A DNA stretch of 39,766 nt from CAZHGD01 sp964531735 (lineage in GTDB: Bacteria; Armatimonadota; UBA10988). Of the stretch, positions 7,517 through 18,156 are shown in pieces. The first letter of the stretch is position 1. Each line of letters opens with the position of its first letter. The position numbers were made by a program, and so were the translations under genes. The stretch is from NCBI GenBank assembly GCA_964531735.1, contig CAZHGD010000060.1, forward strand, positions 1-39,766, read 5' to 3'. Below the pieces are notes generated by a model. That model had not been told where the DNA came from. It did not search any database and saw only the letters and a list, made by a program, of their open reading frames with translations.

Positions 7517-8902
7517 TCACGGCAGCGGGCGCAGGCCGTCGTCGTCGAGCTTCCAGACCTCCAGCACGCCCTTGCCCTCGGCCGTGCCACCGATGGCCAG
7601 GGCCTTGTTGCAGGGGGTGAACTTCAGGCAGCGGATCGGGTCGATGCCCAGCTTGGTGTCGGCCAGGCGGCACTTGTCCTTGGTGTCGAACAGCACCAGT
7701 TGGCTCTTGGCCGCGTAGGCGACCAGCCGACCGCAGGAGGTGAAGTCGACCGCGTCCGGGTTCGGCGCCGGCAGCGCCAGCGCGTCGGCCTTCTTGGCCC
7801 AGTCCCAGAGCAGCGGGCTCTTGGCACCCGAGACCGCCAACTGCGAGCTGCCGGGCTGGAGCGCCGCGCCGCGCAGGTTGACCTCCGCGGGCAGGTCGGC
7901 CGGGCTGTAGGTGCGCACGTTGACGCCCGTGGCCGGATCCCAGATCTGGACCCGCTTCGGCTGCACCACAGCCAGGAGGTTGCCGCCCTGGTTGTAGGTG
8001 ATCCAGCTCAGCGTGGCCGGCGTGCCTTCGGGCGCCTCCAGCGGCAGTGAGCGGACCGCCTTCTTGCTGGCGATGTTCAGCACCTGCACCTCGCCGCCCT
8101 CGACCAGCACGGCCAGGTAGGCGCCGTTGGGGCTGAACCGCACCACGCCGAGGGTCTTCTGCGCCAGCTCGGCGCTGAACACCGGCTGACCGCCCTCGAG
8201 CGGCGTGACCGTGACCTTGCCGCTGTCCTTGGCCGCCTGGGCCACCAGCTTGCCGCACGGGCTGAGGTCGACGCCGCCGCCCTTGTTGGCTTCGGCGAGC
8301 CGCTCGGACGACAGCTCGATGCCCTTCTGGGCGCACCACAGTCGCACCGCGCCCGCGGCGTCCTCGGTCACGATGCCGTGGCCACCAGACACGAACGCCA
8401 CGCGCTCGACCGAGGCGGCGTGCGGCAGCGAGAGCACTTTGCAGGCCCACGCCGGCGGCGCGGCCGGCGCCGGAGCCTCAGCGGCCGGAGCGGCGGCGGC
8501 GGGTGCCGCCGGTGTCTCCGGAGCCGGCGTGGCCGGTGGTGTGGCCGGCGCTTCGGCAGCGGGTTCTTCGTCCTTCAGACGAGCGATGGCGGCCTTCGCC
8601 TCGGTGGCTTGCGTGCTGTCCGGCTTGGCCAGACGCAGCACCTCGCCGAACTCCTTGATCGCCTCGGCGCACTCGCGCTGGTGCGCCAGCACCCAGGCGA
8701 GCAGCCAATGGGCGTCCAAGCAGTCCTTATCCTGCGCAATGGCCTTGCGCGCCAGCTCCGCGGCGTCCGCCATCCGGCCTTCGCGCTTGGCGGCCAGACC
8801 ATCGTCACACAGCTTCTTGACTTCGGCTGTCGGTTCGGCCCAGGCTGCCGCCAGCAGCAGACCGCAGACGGCCCACAGCGACCAGCCCCATCGTTGCTTC
8901 AT
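7517..8902 (-). CDS. Secreted TPR plus WD40-like beta-propeller protein
   Basis: A 461-residue protein. A signal peptide (MKQRWGWSLWAVCGLLLAAA, cleaved near AWA) is followed by a TPR region (about residues 20-115) with two to three helical pairs such as LAAKREGRMADAAELARKAI and DCLDAHWLLAWVLAHQRECA. A Pro/Ala/Glu-rich linker follows (about 118-160). The C-terminal 300 residues form repeated strands of WD40 type, for example VVRFSPNGAYLAVLVEGGEV, VQIWDPATG and LKFTPCNKALAIGG. It is probably a periplasmic or surface scaffold for protein interaction; no catalytic residues are recognisable. I chose the start at 8902, with GGAG-rich sequence about 10 nt upstream; the longer frame lacks a signal peptide at its start. 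A 40-bp palindrome follows the gene. Confidence 0.85.
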   Translation of the reverse strand: MKQRWGWSLWAVCGLLLAAAWAEPTAEVKKLCDDGLAAKREGRMADAAELARKAIAQDKDCLDAHWLLAWVLAHQRECAEAIKEFGEVLRLAKPDSTQATEAKAAIARLKDEEPAAEAPATPPATPAPETPAAPAAAAPAAEAPAPAAPPAWACKVLSLPHAASVERVAFVSGGHGIVTEDAAGAVRLWCAQKGIELSSERLAEANKGGGVDLSPCGKLVAQAAKDSGKVTVTPLEGGQPVFSAELAQKTLGVVRFSPNGAYLAVLVEGGEVQVLNIASKKAVRSLPLEAPEGTPATLSWITYNQGGNLLAVVQPKRVQIWDPATGVNVRTYSPADLPAEVNLRGAALQPGSSQLAVSGAKSPLLWDWAKKADALALPAPNPDAVDFTSCGRLVAYAAKSQLVLFDTKDKCRLADTKLGIDPIRCLKFTPCNKALAIGGTAEGKGVLEVWKLDDDGLRPLP

Positions 8903-8992
8903 GACCACTTGCCTCTCTCCAACCTGGACAGCACCTTGGCCGTCGTGTTTCGCGGCGGCCAACGAATTCCTTGTGCCCCTCCCGCCAGCCCG

Positions 8993-10723
8993 CTACGGCC
9001 GCGCCAGTACCAGGCGGTTCCCCTGCACCGAGGTGACCTTGACGGCGGGGATGGTTACCAGGCCATCCGCGCCGACCGTCACTTCGCTGCGGCCGACGAC
9101 CGTGCCGCTGCCGAGATCGTGGTTCTCGAACGTGTACTTCATACCCGCCCGCGGGGCCAGCAAACGCAGCCGGCGCCAAGTGACCGTGGCGGTCACCGGC
9201 AGCCGCGCCGCGTCGAGATACCAACGCACCACCACTTCGGCTCGCGCCGGCGTCTCCTGCGGTGGATCGTGCTCCAGACCGCGCCCCATGGCGCCGACCG
9301 GCGCGCCGTCGGCCTGGTCGCCGCGGCCCGGGTCGTCGTCGGACGAACACTCGCTGAACGCCAGGTAGCTCTGATCGAGCCGATAGCGGCGCAAGTAGCG
9401 CAGGCTGAACCGCTCTTTGAGGTCAGCGGGCAGCAGGCCGCTGGCCGTGGCGTGGGTGCCCTCGTTCCAGGCCGCCACCAACGCCTGGCGCCGGTCGCGC
9501 AGCGCCCGGTAGAAGTCGGGGCACTTCCACCACGGGATGCTGGTGTCCCGCCGGCCGTTGACCACGAACAGCGCCGGCAGGTCGCCGTTGTGCGTGCGCA
9601 CGAAGCGCGTCGAATCGAGCCGCTCGCGCACCGTCAGCCCTTCGCTCGTGCGCTGGTCCAGGCCGCCGCACTCGGCCTCCACGCGCATGGCACTGTCGCC
9701 GCCAGGGCCGCGGCCATAGGCCACAATCGGCACCCAAGCGAGGCAGGCGGCGAAGATCTCCGGGTGGTGCAGGCCGAAGCTGATGGTGCCACAGCCGCCC
9801 ATCGAGCTGCCGGTGCAGTAGCTGCGGTGCGGATCGGTGCCGAAGTAGGCTTTGGTCCAGTCGATCAGCCAGAGCAGGCGGCGCTCGGTGAACGGCACCA
9901 CCGTGCCGGTCTTCATCGCCGCCGGCTCGTCGAGGTGGTCGTTGTAGCCGAACCAGAACGAGTGCACCGCGGGCGTCAGCTTCTGGCAGCCGTCGCGACC
10001 CTCGGTCAGCATCCGGTCGATCCAGGTGCGGTCGGTGGGCGTGAGCTGCACACTGTCGCCGCGCACCGCCGCGCCGTACTTGAACGGCAGGCCCTCGCGC
10101 CAGCCCAACTGCGCGTCGCCGAACATCAGCCAGTCCTGGCCGCCGCGCCCGGTCTTGGCGTGCAGGATGAGGTCCAGCGCCAGCCCGCGTCCGGTGCCGG
10201 GTTTGGGCTTCTGGGCCGGCTCGCCCTGCCAGATGGGCTGCGGCGTGGCCACCTGCTGGGTGACCGGTGCGGCGAGGCTGTTGGCGCCCGGCGAGATGAC
10301 CGGGTTGGCCGGGTCGACCACGGCGAAGAAGCGAGCGCCCGCCGTGACGGCGGTCACCGTATGGACGAACAGCCCGCTATCGGGATCGAGCCGCTGACCG
10401 CCCTCTTCGATGCGCCAGCCTTCGTGCGGAATGGCGGGCTTCTGGCCGTTGGCGTCCGCCTTCAGTGGATTGCCGTAGGTCTCGGGATTCAGCCACCAGT
10501 CGCCGGCCGAACCGGGCAGCAGGTGCCGCGCCAGGCGGGTGACGCCGGGCTGGTCGGCCCGGGTGATCGGCTCGGCGGCCATCAGCACGTCGAACCGCAC
10601 GCCGGCCTGGGGCGCCGTCTCACGCCAGGTGAGAAAGGTCTGCCCTGACCGGTGGACGGCCTTCAACTCGGACACCGGCGCGGCAGCGGCGAGCGTTAAG
10701 GCCAGCAAGCAGACAACGTGCAT
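8993..10723 (-). CDS. Secreted alpha/beta hydrolase (esterase/PHB-depolymerase-like)
   Basis: A 576-residue exported protein. It has signal peptide MHVVCLLALTLAAAAPVS, an N-terminal beta-rich region with fibronectin-III-like features (about 20-135), then an alpha/beta hydrolase domain. The nucleophile elbow is GSSMGG with Ser307. Asp393 (NGRRDTSIPW) and His424 (NEGTHATASG) fit as the rest of the triad in order and spacing. A C-terminal beta-rich domain (about 470-576) has strands such as ATVTWRRLRLLAP and VTIPAVKVTSVQGN. Relatives are secreted esterases, feruloyl esterases and depolymerases; the substrate is not predictable. The start at 10723 is supported by GAGGG 7 nt upstream. It lies 90 nt upstream of the TPR/WD40 gene on the same strand. 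Confidence 0.85.
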   Translation of the reverse strand: MHVVCLLALTLAAAAPVSELKAVHRSGQTFLTWRETAPQAGVRFDVLMAAEPITRADQPGVTRLARHLLPGSAGDWWLNPETYGNPLKADANGQKPAIPHEGWRIEEGGQRLDPDSGLFVHTVTAVTAGARFFAVVDPANPVISPGANSLAAPVTQQVATPQPIWQGEPAQKPKPGTGRGLALDLILHAKTGRGGQDWLMFGDAQLGWREGLPFKYGAAVRGDSVQLTPTDRTWIDRMLTEGRDGCQKLTPAVHSFWFGYNDHLDEPAAMKTGTVVPFTERRLLWLIDWTKAYFGTDPHRSYCTGSSMGGCGTISFGLHHPEIFAACLAWVPIVAYGRGPGGDSAMRVEAECGGLDQRTSEGLTVRERLDSTRFVRTHNGDLPALFVVNGRRDTSIPWWKCPDFYRALRDRRQALVAAWNEGTHATASGLLPADLKERFSLRYLRRYRLDQSYLAFSECSSDDDPGRGDQADGAPVGAMGRGLEHDPPQETPARAEVVVRWYLDAARLPVTATVTWRRLRLLAPRAGMKYTFENHDLGSGTVVGRSEVTVGADGLVTIPAVKVTSVQGNRLVLARP

Positions 10724-10826
10724 CGCGCATCCCTCGGCACCGCGTAACCCGGCCGCCGGCCCATGATACGCGAGCGGGTCCGCAGCCACAAGACCAGCCT
10801 CGCTCCTCGCGCACCCGCGCCTAACG

Positions 10827-11345
10827 CTACTGCTTGGCGAAGGTGGCGGTGCCGGAGGCGGTGGCGCCGCTGGCAAAGGTGACCGTGTAGCTGACCGTCA
10901 GCCCGGTCCCAGTGGCCGTGCCGGTGAAGTCGACGCGCGTGATCGACGCGTTGGGCAGGTTCGTGGCGCTGCCGCTGACGGTGCCGTCGGCACTGATCGA
11001 GCCGACCAGATGCCCGAACGTCGCCGTCGTGGTGTCGAACGTCAGGCCGCCGTTGACCACCGTGACCGGCAACGTCAGCGGCGCCGGTGCGGCGCCACCC
11101 AGCACGTTGCCGCCCAGCGTGACGGTGATCTGCTGCGTGGTGGCATCCTGCCCGGCCACCACGGCCAGACCGGCCGTGCCCTGGCTGCCATACGTGCTGT
11201 TCGACCAACTGCCGGGCCAAGTGCCGACGAACCGCTCCGGCGTGAACGCGACGGTCGTCGCGCCGCCTCCGCCGCCACAGCCGCCAGCCACCAGGCCGAT
11301 GGCTGCGGCCCACACCAGGTAGGCGATCGCGCGATAGCGCTTCAT
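10827..11345 (-). CDS. Small Gly/Thr-rich lipoprotein
   Basis: A 172-residue lipoprotein: MKRYRAIAYL, hydrophobic core, lipobox VAGGC and a poly-Gly spacer. The mature domain begins FVGTWPGSWSNSTYGSQG and continues as alternating Thr/Gly/Val-rich strands (TVTLGGNVLGG, VDFTGTATGTGLTVSYTVTF). This suggests a small all-beta barrel or sandwich on the envelope surface. No enzyme motif is visible and I do not recognise a named family. The GTW-plus-strands opening resembles the C-terminal domain of the adjacent large secreted protein (11417-13258). Start 11345 has GGAGA about 8 nt upstream. The gap to that neighbour is 71 nt on the same strand. Confidence 0.8.
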   Translation of the reverse strand: MKRYRAIAYLVWAAAIGLVAGGCGGGGGATTVAFTPERFVGTWPGSWSNSTYGSQGTAGLAVVAGQDATTQQITVTLGGNVLGGAAPAPLTLPVTVVNGGLTFDTTTATFGHLVGSISADGTVSGSATNLPNASITRVDFTGTATGTGLTVSYTVTFASGATASGTATFAKQ

Positions 11346-11416
11346 GATCAGTCTCCGGTGCCCAGCCCGGACCTGCGTCGGCCGCGCCAACCAGCCGTGC
11401 GGCGAGTGCTGCGCCG

Positions 11417-13258
11417 CTACTTCACCCGCCGCGCGTCCCAGCGGTACTGCGCCACATCCGGCTTCTGGAAGTCGTTGTACGAGCCGGTCAGCGTGTTGCC
11501 ATCATCCGACAGCGTGAACTTGGCCCCGCCCCACATAGCCGGGTTGTTCCGGTCGCGCCAAGTGAGCCGGACGATGCGGCCGTCGACGGTGCCTTCCAGG
11601 TCGTAGTGGCCCCAGAACGTGCCGGTGACCTTGGTGCCGTTCTGCTGCAACTCGAACTGACCATGGTCGCTCGACGTGCTGGCCCAGGTGCCGGTGAACG
11701 TCTTCGGCTTGGCCGGCGGCTGGCCGCCGCCACCACCGCCCGGGTTGGCGTTCTGGTCGGCGGGCTTGGGCGGCTGGCCGGCCACTGGGCCGCCACTGCC
11801 ACTGCCGCCGCCACCGGGTGGGGCGGCGCCGGGCACGGTCGGCCAACCGGTGACTTCATCGGGTGGCAGCGGGCCGGCGCTGCCGGCGGCGCGGGGCAGG
11901 TAGCGCCAGTACACATAGTGGTGGGTGGCGCTGTTCCACGGGCCGGCGTCGAGCCAGAACATCCGCACCGGCTCAGTCGGTGCCGGGCCGGACCAGGTCG
12001 GGGCCAGCGTGGCGCTCAGCGTGACCGCCTTGGCCTGGTCGAAGGTGGCCAGGAACTCGTTGCCCTGCCGCTCCTTGTGCTCGCAGAGGATCCACCACTT
12101 GGCGCCGAGGCCATAGCGCGAGTGGGCCGCGGTGCGAATCGACAGGTTCACCCGCTGGCCGCGCTTGACCACCGCCGGCGGCTCGTCCCAGGTGATCGAG
12201 GTGAAGTCGTTGCGATTGTCGCGGGTGCTGGTCAGGCTCAGCGAAGTGGGGGTGCCGACCAGCTTCATGTCCGGCACGCGATCGTCCCACTCCTTACGGA
12301 CCATCTCCGGCTCGCCGGTGCGCACCCACTCCAGGTTCTGGTAGTCGAGCACCGGCGCGGCGCCGGTGGCCGGGTCGTGAACCGTGTAGACGATCACGCC
12401 TTCGGCCGGCGTGTAGCCTTCGCTGGAGACCGTGTAGCGCAGGCGGTAGCGCGTGGCCATGCGCGGCGTCAGCCGCACGTTGCAACGCCCCACCGCGCGG
12501 TGCAGGTTGGCGTCCACCGGCAGGTTCTCGAAGTGCTTGAAGCCGATCCGCCACTGCACGTTGCCGTTGCTGTCCAGCGCGCCGATGCGGTCCAGCTTGA
12601 CCTCGACGGTCACCTGCTTGAGCACCTTGACGTCCTTCGGTACGCCCTCCACCGCGAAGTCCAGGACCAGCACCGACATCTGGTCCTTCACCAGCGGGTA
12701 GGGCGAGAAGTTGTCGTCGACCACCCGAATGCGCTTCGGCTGGTCGCTGACGGTGATGCGCACCCATTCAGAGCCGGCCTCGACGCCGTTGCCGCTGGCG
12801 ATGATGACCAGCAGGTAGTCGCCCAGTGCCTTGGGCGCCACCAGCGGCAGGTGGCGGCCAAACGAGAACGACTGCTCGCCGGCCCCGCCACTGTAGCGAT
12901 AGACCTGAGTACCGATGGCGGAGTTGCTGACGCTTGGCGTGTGCAACATCGGCAGCACGTTGCCGCTCAGTGCCCCGCCAGCGATGTAGTCGACGGCGGT
13001 CTGGCCGGGCGAGTTGGGCCCCAGACGCAGGAACGCGCCGGACAGGCCCATCGGCGCGGTGCCGGCCAGGTCGCGCGTCGTGACGACCATGCGCCCACGG
13101 ATGGCTTCGCCGGGCATGAGCATCCGCGTGGTCAGGTGGAAACTGATGGTGGCGCTTGCTTTGGGTGCCGCGAGAGCACCGGTTGACCAACCGAGCAGGA
13201 TGGCCAGAGAGAGACCGAGACGACCAACGGCGTGACGTCGCGAGACACGTGCAGCCAT
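11417..13258 (-). CDS. Large secreted multidomain protein of unknown function
   Basis: A 613-residue exported protein. It has a long signal peptide (RRHAVGRLGLSLAILLGWST...ALA). About 450 residues of beta-rich sequence follow with no catalytic motif I recognise; strands include VRVVDDNFSPYPLVKDQMSV, KQVTVEVKLDRIGALDSNGN and RYRLRYTVSSEGYTPAEGVI, with immunoglobulin-like or sandwich character. A Gly/Pro/Ser-rich linker (about 488-525) leads to a C-terminal module of about 90 residues that starts TFTGTWASTSSDHGQF and reads like a small ligand-binding beta barrel. The start at 13258 is the first Met of the signal peptide; the upstream frame is Arg/Ala-rich and unlikely to be coding. The role is unknown; envelope or extracellular location is likely. 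Confidence 0.8.
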   Translation of the reverse strand: MAARVSRRHAVGRLGLSLAILLGWSTGALAAPKASATISFHLTTRMLMPGEAIRGRMVVTTRDLAGTAPMGLSGAFLRLGPNSPGQTAVDYIAGGALSGNVLPMLHTPSVSNSAIGTQVYRYSGGAGEQSFSFGRHLPLVAPKALGDYLLVIIASGNGVEAGSEWVRITVSDQPKRIRVVDDNFSPYPLVKDQMSVLVLDFAVEGVPKDVKVLKQVTVEVKLDRIGALDSNGNVQWRIGFKHFENLPVDANLHRAVGRCNVRLTPRMATRYRLRYTVSSEGYTPAEGVIVYTVHDPATGAAPVLDYQNLEWVRTGEPEMVRKEWDDRVPDMKLVGTPTSLSLTSTRDNRNDFTSITWDEPPAVVKRGQRVNLSIRTAAHSRYGLGAKWWILCEHKERQGNEFLATFDQAKAVTLSATLAPTWSGPAPTEPVRMFWLDAGPWNSATHHYVYWRYLPRAAGSAGPLPPDEVTGWPTVPGAAPPGGGGSGSGGPVAGQPPKPADQNANPGGGGGGQPPAKPKTFTGTWASTSSDHGQFELQQNGTKVTGTFWGHYDLEGTVDGRIVRLTWRDRNNPAMWGGAKFTLSDDGNTLTGSYNDFQKPDVAQYRWDARRVK

Positions 13259-13368
13259 GGACGTGCTCCCCAACGGCGGAGTGTTGCCCCGCTGCCGCGA
13301 CCCGGCATCGCGACGATTGTAGGCGGGCGGATCGGCCGACGCAAGCCGGATCGTCCAGCCGGCGACGG

Positions 13369-14085
13369 CTACCGCCGCGGGTCGTAGTGGAACAGGTCCT
13401 GGTCGGGCATCTTCAGGCCGAGCAGTTGCAGCCGCAGCTCGGAGGCGTTGGCCAGCGCCTGCCACGGCACGCCGCGCTCAATCGACTCGTAGCGCTTGAG
13501 CCACCAGTAGCCGAAGTAGAGGTAGATCACGCGCCGGCGGCCAGTGGATTCGTTGCGGCCGCCGCTGTGCCAGGTGGCGCTGTTCAGGAAGATGGCGCTG
13601 CCGGCGCTGACCGGTAGGGCCACTTCGCCCGGCAGCGAGTCGGTCAGCGGCGGATGGTGCGGCGGCGAGTCCTGGCCGCGGTGGCTGCCTGGGATGACAC
13701 AGGTCGGGCCCTTGTCCGGCGTGATGTCGTCGATGAACAGCAGCGTGTTGATGGATAGCGGATGGTCGCCGGGGAAAGCGAAGTCGCGGTGCCAGGAGCG
13801 CTTCGGCACCTCGCTGTGCGGGCCTTGCCGCAGCAGCTCGTAGTAGAGCAACTGCACCTGGTTGCCGAACATGGCGCGCTGCCGCTCCAGGATCGGCGGG
13901 TGCTCCATCAGATCGAGAAACGCCGGGTGCTTGAGTAGCTTGGCCTGGGTGCAGGGCGGGCCCTCGGCCGACCAGACGCGCTCGAATTCGTCGCGCACGC
14001 GGGTCAGGTCTGCACCGACGAGGATGTCGGGCACGACCAAGTAGCCTTGTTCCAGAAACTGGGCGCGTTCTTCGGACGTGATCAT
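13369..14085 (-). CDS. Phytanoyl-CoA dioxygenase (PhyH) family protein
   Basis: A 238-residue Fe(II)/2-oxoglutarate-dependent oxygenase of the PhyH type. It opens with FLEQGYLVVPDIL. The iron triad reads as His99 and Asp101 (SWHRDF) with distal His173 (TWHSGGRN). An Arg about ten residues later (GRRRVIYLYF) is positioned for the 2-oxoglutarate carboxylate. GPTCVIPGSHRGQDSP is the conserved turn before the distal His. Bacterial members hydroxylate varied small molecules, so the substrate is unknown. The start at 14085 has an excellent AGGAGG 6 nt upstream, which excludes the long Arg/Pro-rich upstream frame. It is divergent from the PIG-L deacetylase gene with 128 nt between the starts, so the two promoters must share that gap. 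Confidence 0.92.
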   Translation of the reverse strand: MITSEERAQFLEQGYLVVPDILVGADLTRVRDEFERVWSAEGPPCTQAKLLKHPAFLDLMEHPPILERQRAMFGNQVQLLYYELLRQGPHSEVPKRSWHRDFAFPGDHPLSINTLLFIDDITPDKGPTCVIPGSHRGQDSPPHHPPLTDSLPGEVALPVSAGSAIFLNSATWHSGGRNESTGRRRVIYLYFGYWWLKRYESIERGVPWQALANASELRLQLLGLKMPDQDLFHYDPRR

Positions 14086-14213
14086 GCTCGCCTCCTGGCA
14101 GCAGTCTACTTCATGTTGGCCGCTCGCGTCGCCTCGTCTTGGCCGCGGGCGCCGACGGGCACAAAGGAACCACGCCACCGGGCGAGGAAGCAGACTAAGG
14201 ACGGGAGCGGGCC

Positions 14214-16796
14214 ATGCGGCGAGCGATGCTGGTGCTGTGCTGTTGCGCGGTGGCGCGGGCCGAGAGCGGGGCCGACTACCAGCGTGGGACCGTCGCTCTG
14301 GTCCACCAACTGAGCCGTCTGCAGACAACGGCTCGCGTGCTCCATGTGGCCGCGCACCCCGACGATGAGGACAGTGCCCTGCTGGCGCTCCTGGCCCGCG
14401 GCTATGGGGCCCGCGTCGGCTATCTCAGCCTGACGCGCGGCGAGGGCGGGCAGAACAGCCTCGGTCCCGAGCTCTACGACGCTCTGGGCCTGGTGCGCAC
14501 CGAGGAGCTGCTGGCCGCCCGAGCCCTCGATGGGGCCGAGCAGTGGTTCGGTGGTGCCTACGACTTCGGCTTCTCGAAGACCGCGGCCGAGACGGTCCGC
14601 CACTGGGGCGAGCAGGAGACCCTCTCTGACATCGTCGCCGCGATCCGGCGCCAGCGGCCGCAGGTGGTCATCACCCGCTTCGCGGGCGACCGCGGCGATG
14701 GTCATGGCCACCACCAGGTGGCCGGCTGGCTCTGCCGGCGCGCCTTCCGCCTGGCCGGCGACCCCCGCGCCTTCCCCGAGCAGCTCCAGCAGGGCTTGCT
14801 GCCCTGGCAGGCGACCAAGCTCTACCTCGACCGCTGGGACGTGGCCGGCACCGCCGCGCCGCTCGACGTCGGCGCCTGGTCGCCGCTGTACGGCCGCAGC
14901 TACCTCAGCCTGGCCATGGCCGGTCGCAGCCGGCACCGCTCACAGGACATGGGCCGGCTGGAGCCGCGCGGTCCGAGTGTGGTGCGGCTGACGCTGCTCG
15001 ACCAGGTGGGCGAGCCCGACGCCAGCGGGGCCATCTTCGACGGTCTCGACCTGCGGCTGGTGGCGCTGGTGCCCGAGCCCGCGGCGGATGCGCCGGCCTG
15101 GCAACGCGAGGTGCGCGCGCAACTGATCGAGGCCGCGGCCGCCGTGCGCGAAGCGCAGAGCGTGCTGGTGACCGGCCTGCTGCCGCGCCAGACCGTCGGC
15201 GAGTTGGCCCGCGCACTGCGGGCGCTGCGCCGCATCGACGAGACGATCCAGCCGCTGCCCGTCGAGGCGGTCGGCGCGCTGCGGCTGGCCATCGGCCAGA
15301 AGATCGCCGACTGCTCACTGGCGCTGATGCTGGCTGCCGGCGTGGAGCTGGACGCGCTGGCGGACCGGCGCCAGGTGGCGCCGGGCGAGGCGTTGACGGT
15401 GGCCGGCCAGGTCTACTGGCCCGAGCGGACGCGGGTCGACAGCCTGCGGCTGGTCTTGCAGACGCCCACCGGCTGGACCACGAGCGCGCTGCCGGAGACC
15501 CCGCTGTTCGGCAACCACGCTGTGTCGTCGGGCAGCGGCGACCGCGTCGATGTGCCGGCCGACGCCGCGCCCACGCAGCCCTACTGGCTGGCGCAACCGC
15601 GCCGCGGCGACCGGTTCGCGACGCCCGATCCCGCGCTGGCCGGCCTGCCTTACGCGCCGCCGCCGCTGCAGGTGCAGCTCCGCCTGGCCATCGACGGCGG
15701 CATTCTGTCGGTGGTGCGCCCGGTCACCTGGCGGGTGGCTGATCCGCGCCGCGGCGAGCGCCGGGCACCGGTGACCGTCGTGCCGGCGGTCACCGCGAGT
15801 GTGCGGCCCGACCTGGTCGTGTTGACCCCGCGGCGCACGGCGCCGGTGGTCCTGACCACCGTACTGCGCAACCACACGACGGCCGCTGTGCGGGGTCGGT
15901 TGCTCCTGCGCGCGGGCGACACCCACCTGGCCGCGCCGGTCGAGGTGGCCATCGCCGCCGGCGACCGGCAGCGGGCTCGCCTGACGCTGACCGCGCCCGT
16001 GAAGGCCGGCCTCGCGCAGCTCTGCTGGCAGGTGGCCGACCGGCCCGCGCAACCGCTGCAGGGACTGCACGAGATCGACTACGACCACATTCGTCCGAGC
16101 AGCCACCTCACCGCGGCGACGGTGCGTCTGGTGGCGGTCGACGCCCAGGTGCCAACGGCCCGGGCCGTCGGCTACGTGCCCGGGCCGGGCGACGACTGGC
16201 CCGAAGCGTTGCGCCGGCTCGGCGTGGCGGTGCGCTGGCTCGACGCCGAGACGTTCGACGAGCCCGACGCGCTGGAGGGCCTGCGGACGATTGTGATCGG
16301 CCTGCGCGCCTATGAGACCAACGAGGCCCTGGCGCGGCACCACCGGCGCCTGCTCGACTGGGTGGCGGCCGGCGGCACCTTGGTGGTGCAGCACCAGAAG
16401 CTGCCGTGGAGCAAGGGCGGTTACGCGCCTTACCCGCTGACCATCGCCGAGCCGCACGACCGGGTCACCGACGAGGCCGCCCCGGTGCGGTTCCTGCCGC
16501 CGGACCACCCGTTGCTGACCTGGCCCAACCGGCTCGGGCCGGCCGATTTCGACGGGTGGGTGCAGGAGCGTGGCCTCTACTTCGCGCACCAGTGGGACGA
16601 GCGCTACCGCCCGCTGCTGGAGTGTCACGATCCGGGCGAGGGCGAGCAGCGCGGCGGTCTGCTGGTGGCCGCCGTGGGCCAGGGCGCGTTCGTCTACTGC
16701 CCGCTGGCGCTGTTCCGGCAACTGCCGGCCGGCGTGCCCGGGGCGTACCGCCTGCTGGCCAACCTGGTGGCCTTCGCGGCTCGGCCCGCGCGTTGA
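14214..16796 (+). CDS. PIG-L family deacetylase, long secreted form
   Basis: An 860-residue protein with a short N-terminal signal (MRRAMLVLCCCAVARA). The PIG-L domain spans about residues 25-260. AAHPDDED (His48, Asp50, Asp51) is the zinc/catalytic motif, GYLSLTRGEGGQN is the next conserved loop, and GDGHGHHQVAG near residue 165 supplies the third zinc ligand. The central region is beta-rich, and the last 220 residues (YVPGPGDDWPEALRRLGVAV to the end) resemble a ThuA/glutamine-amidotransferase-like fold. This layout is typical of long PIG-L proteins from Acidobacteria, Gemmatimonadetes and related genomes. Likely reaction: de-N-acetylation of an amino sugar in the envelope or outside the cell. 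Start 14214 has GGAG 6 nt upstream. Confidence 0.9.
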   Translation: MRRAMLVLCCCAVARAESGADYQRGTVALVHQLSRLQTTARVLHVAAHPDDEDSALLALLARGYGARVGYLSLTRGEGGQNSLGPELYDALGLVRTEELLAARALDGAEQWFGGAYDFGFSKTAAETVRHWGEQETLSDIVAAIRRQRPQVVITRFAGDRGDGHGHHQVAGWLCRRAFRLAGDPRAFPEQLQQGLLPWQATKLYLDRWDVAGTAAPLDVGAWSPLYGRSYLSLAMAGRSRHRSQDMGRLEPRGPSVVRLTLLDQVGEPDASGAIFDGLDLRLVALVPEPAADAPAWQREVRAQLIEAAAAVREAQSVLVTGLLPRQTVGELARALRALRRIDETIQPLPVEAVGALRLAIGQKIADCSLALMLAAGVELDALADRRQVAPGEALTVAGQVYWPERTRVDSLRLVLQTPTGWTTSALPETPLFGNHAVSSGSGDRVDVPADAAPTQPYWLAQPRRGDRFATPDPALAGLPYAPPPLQVQLRLAIDGGILSVVRPVTWRVADPRRGERRAPVTVVPAVTASVRPDLVVLTPRRTAPVVLTTVLRNHTTAAVRGRLLLRAGDTHLAAPVEVAIAAGDRQRARLTLTAPVKAGLAQLCWQVADRPAQPLQGLHEIDYDHIRPSSHLTAATVRLVAVDAQVPTARAVGYVPGPGDDWPEALRRLGVAVRWLDAETFDEPDALEGLRTIVIGLRAYETNEALARHHRRLLDWVAAGGTLVVQHQKLPWSKGGYAPYPLTIAEPHDRVTDEAAPVRFLPPDHPLLTWPNRLGPADFDGWVQERGLYFAHQWDERYRPLLECHDPGEGEQRGGLLVAAVGQGAFVYCPLALFRQLPAGVPGAYRLLANLVAFAARPAR

Positions 16797-16857
16797 CACC
16801 GCCCCGGCTGCGTGTTACCGTGGAAGGGTCGAAATCCCCTTCCGATGCGGTTTGCCG

Positions 16858-18155
<1,298 letters not shown>

Positions 18156-18156
<1 letters not shown>

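Noticed and set aside
7198..7590. 130-codon minus-strand frame over the intergenic repeat
   Set aside because: Its translation is the repeat's own peptide pattern, it has no credible start, and it overlaps the palindrome and the end of the TPR/WD40 gene.
8378..10648. 756-codon plus-strand frame over the hydrolase gene
   Set aside because: Antisense shadow with no domain; the minus strand encodes a complete signal peptide and catalytic triad.
11606..13186. Long plus-strand frame over the large secreted protein gene
   Set aside because: Antisense shadow: Arg/Gly/Gln/His-rich translation, no start context, and the opposite strand has a signal peptide and structured domains.
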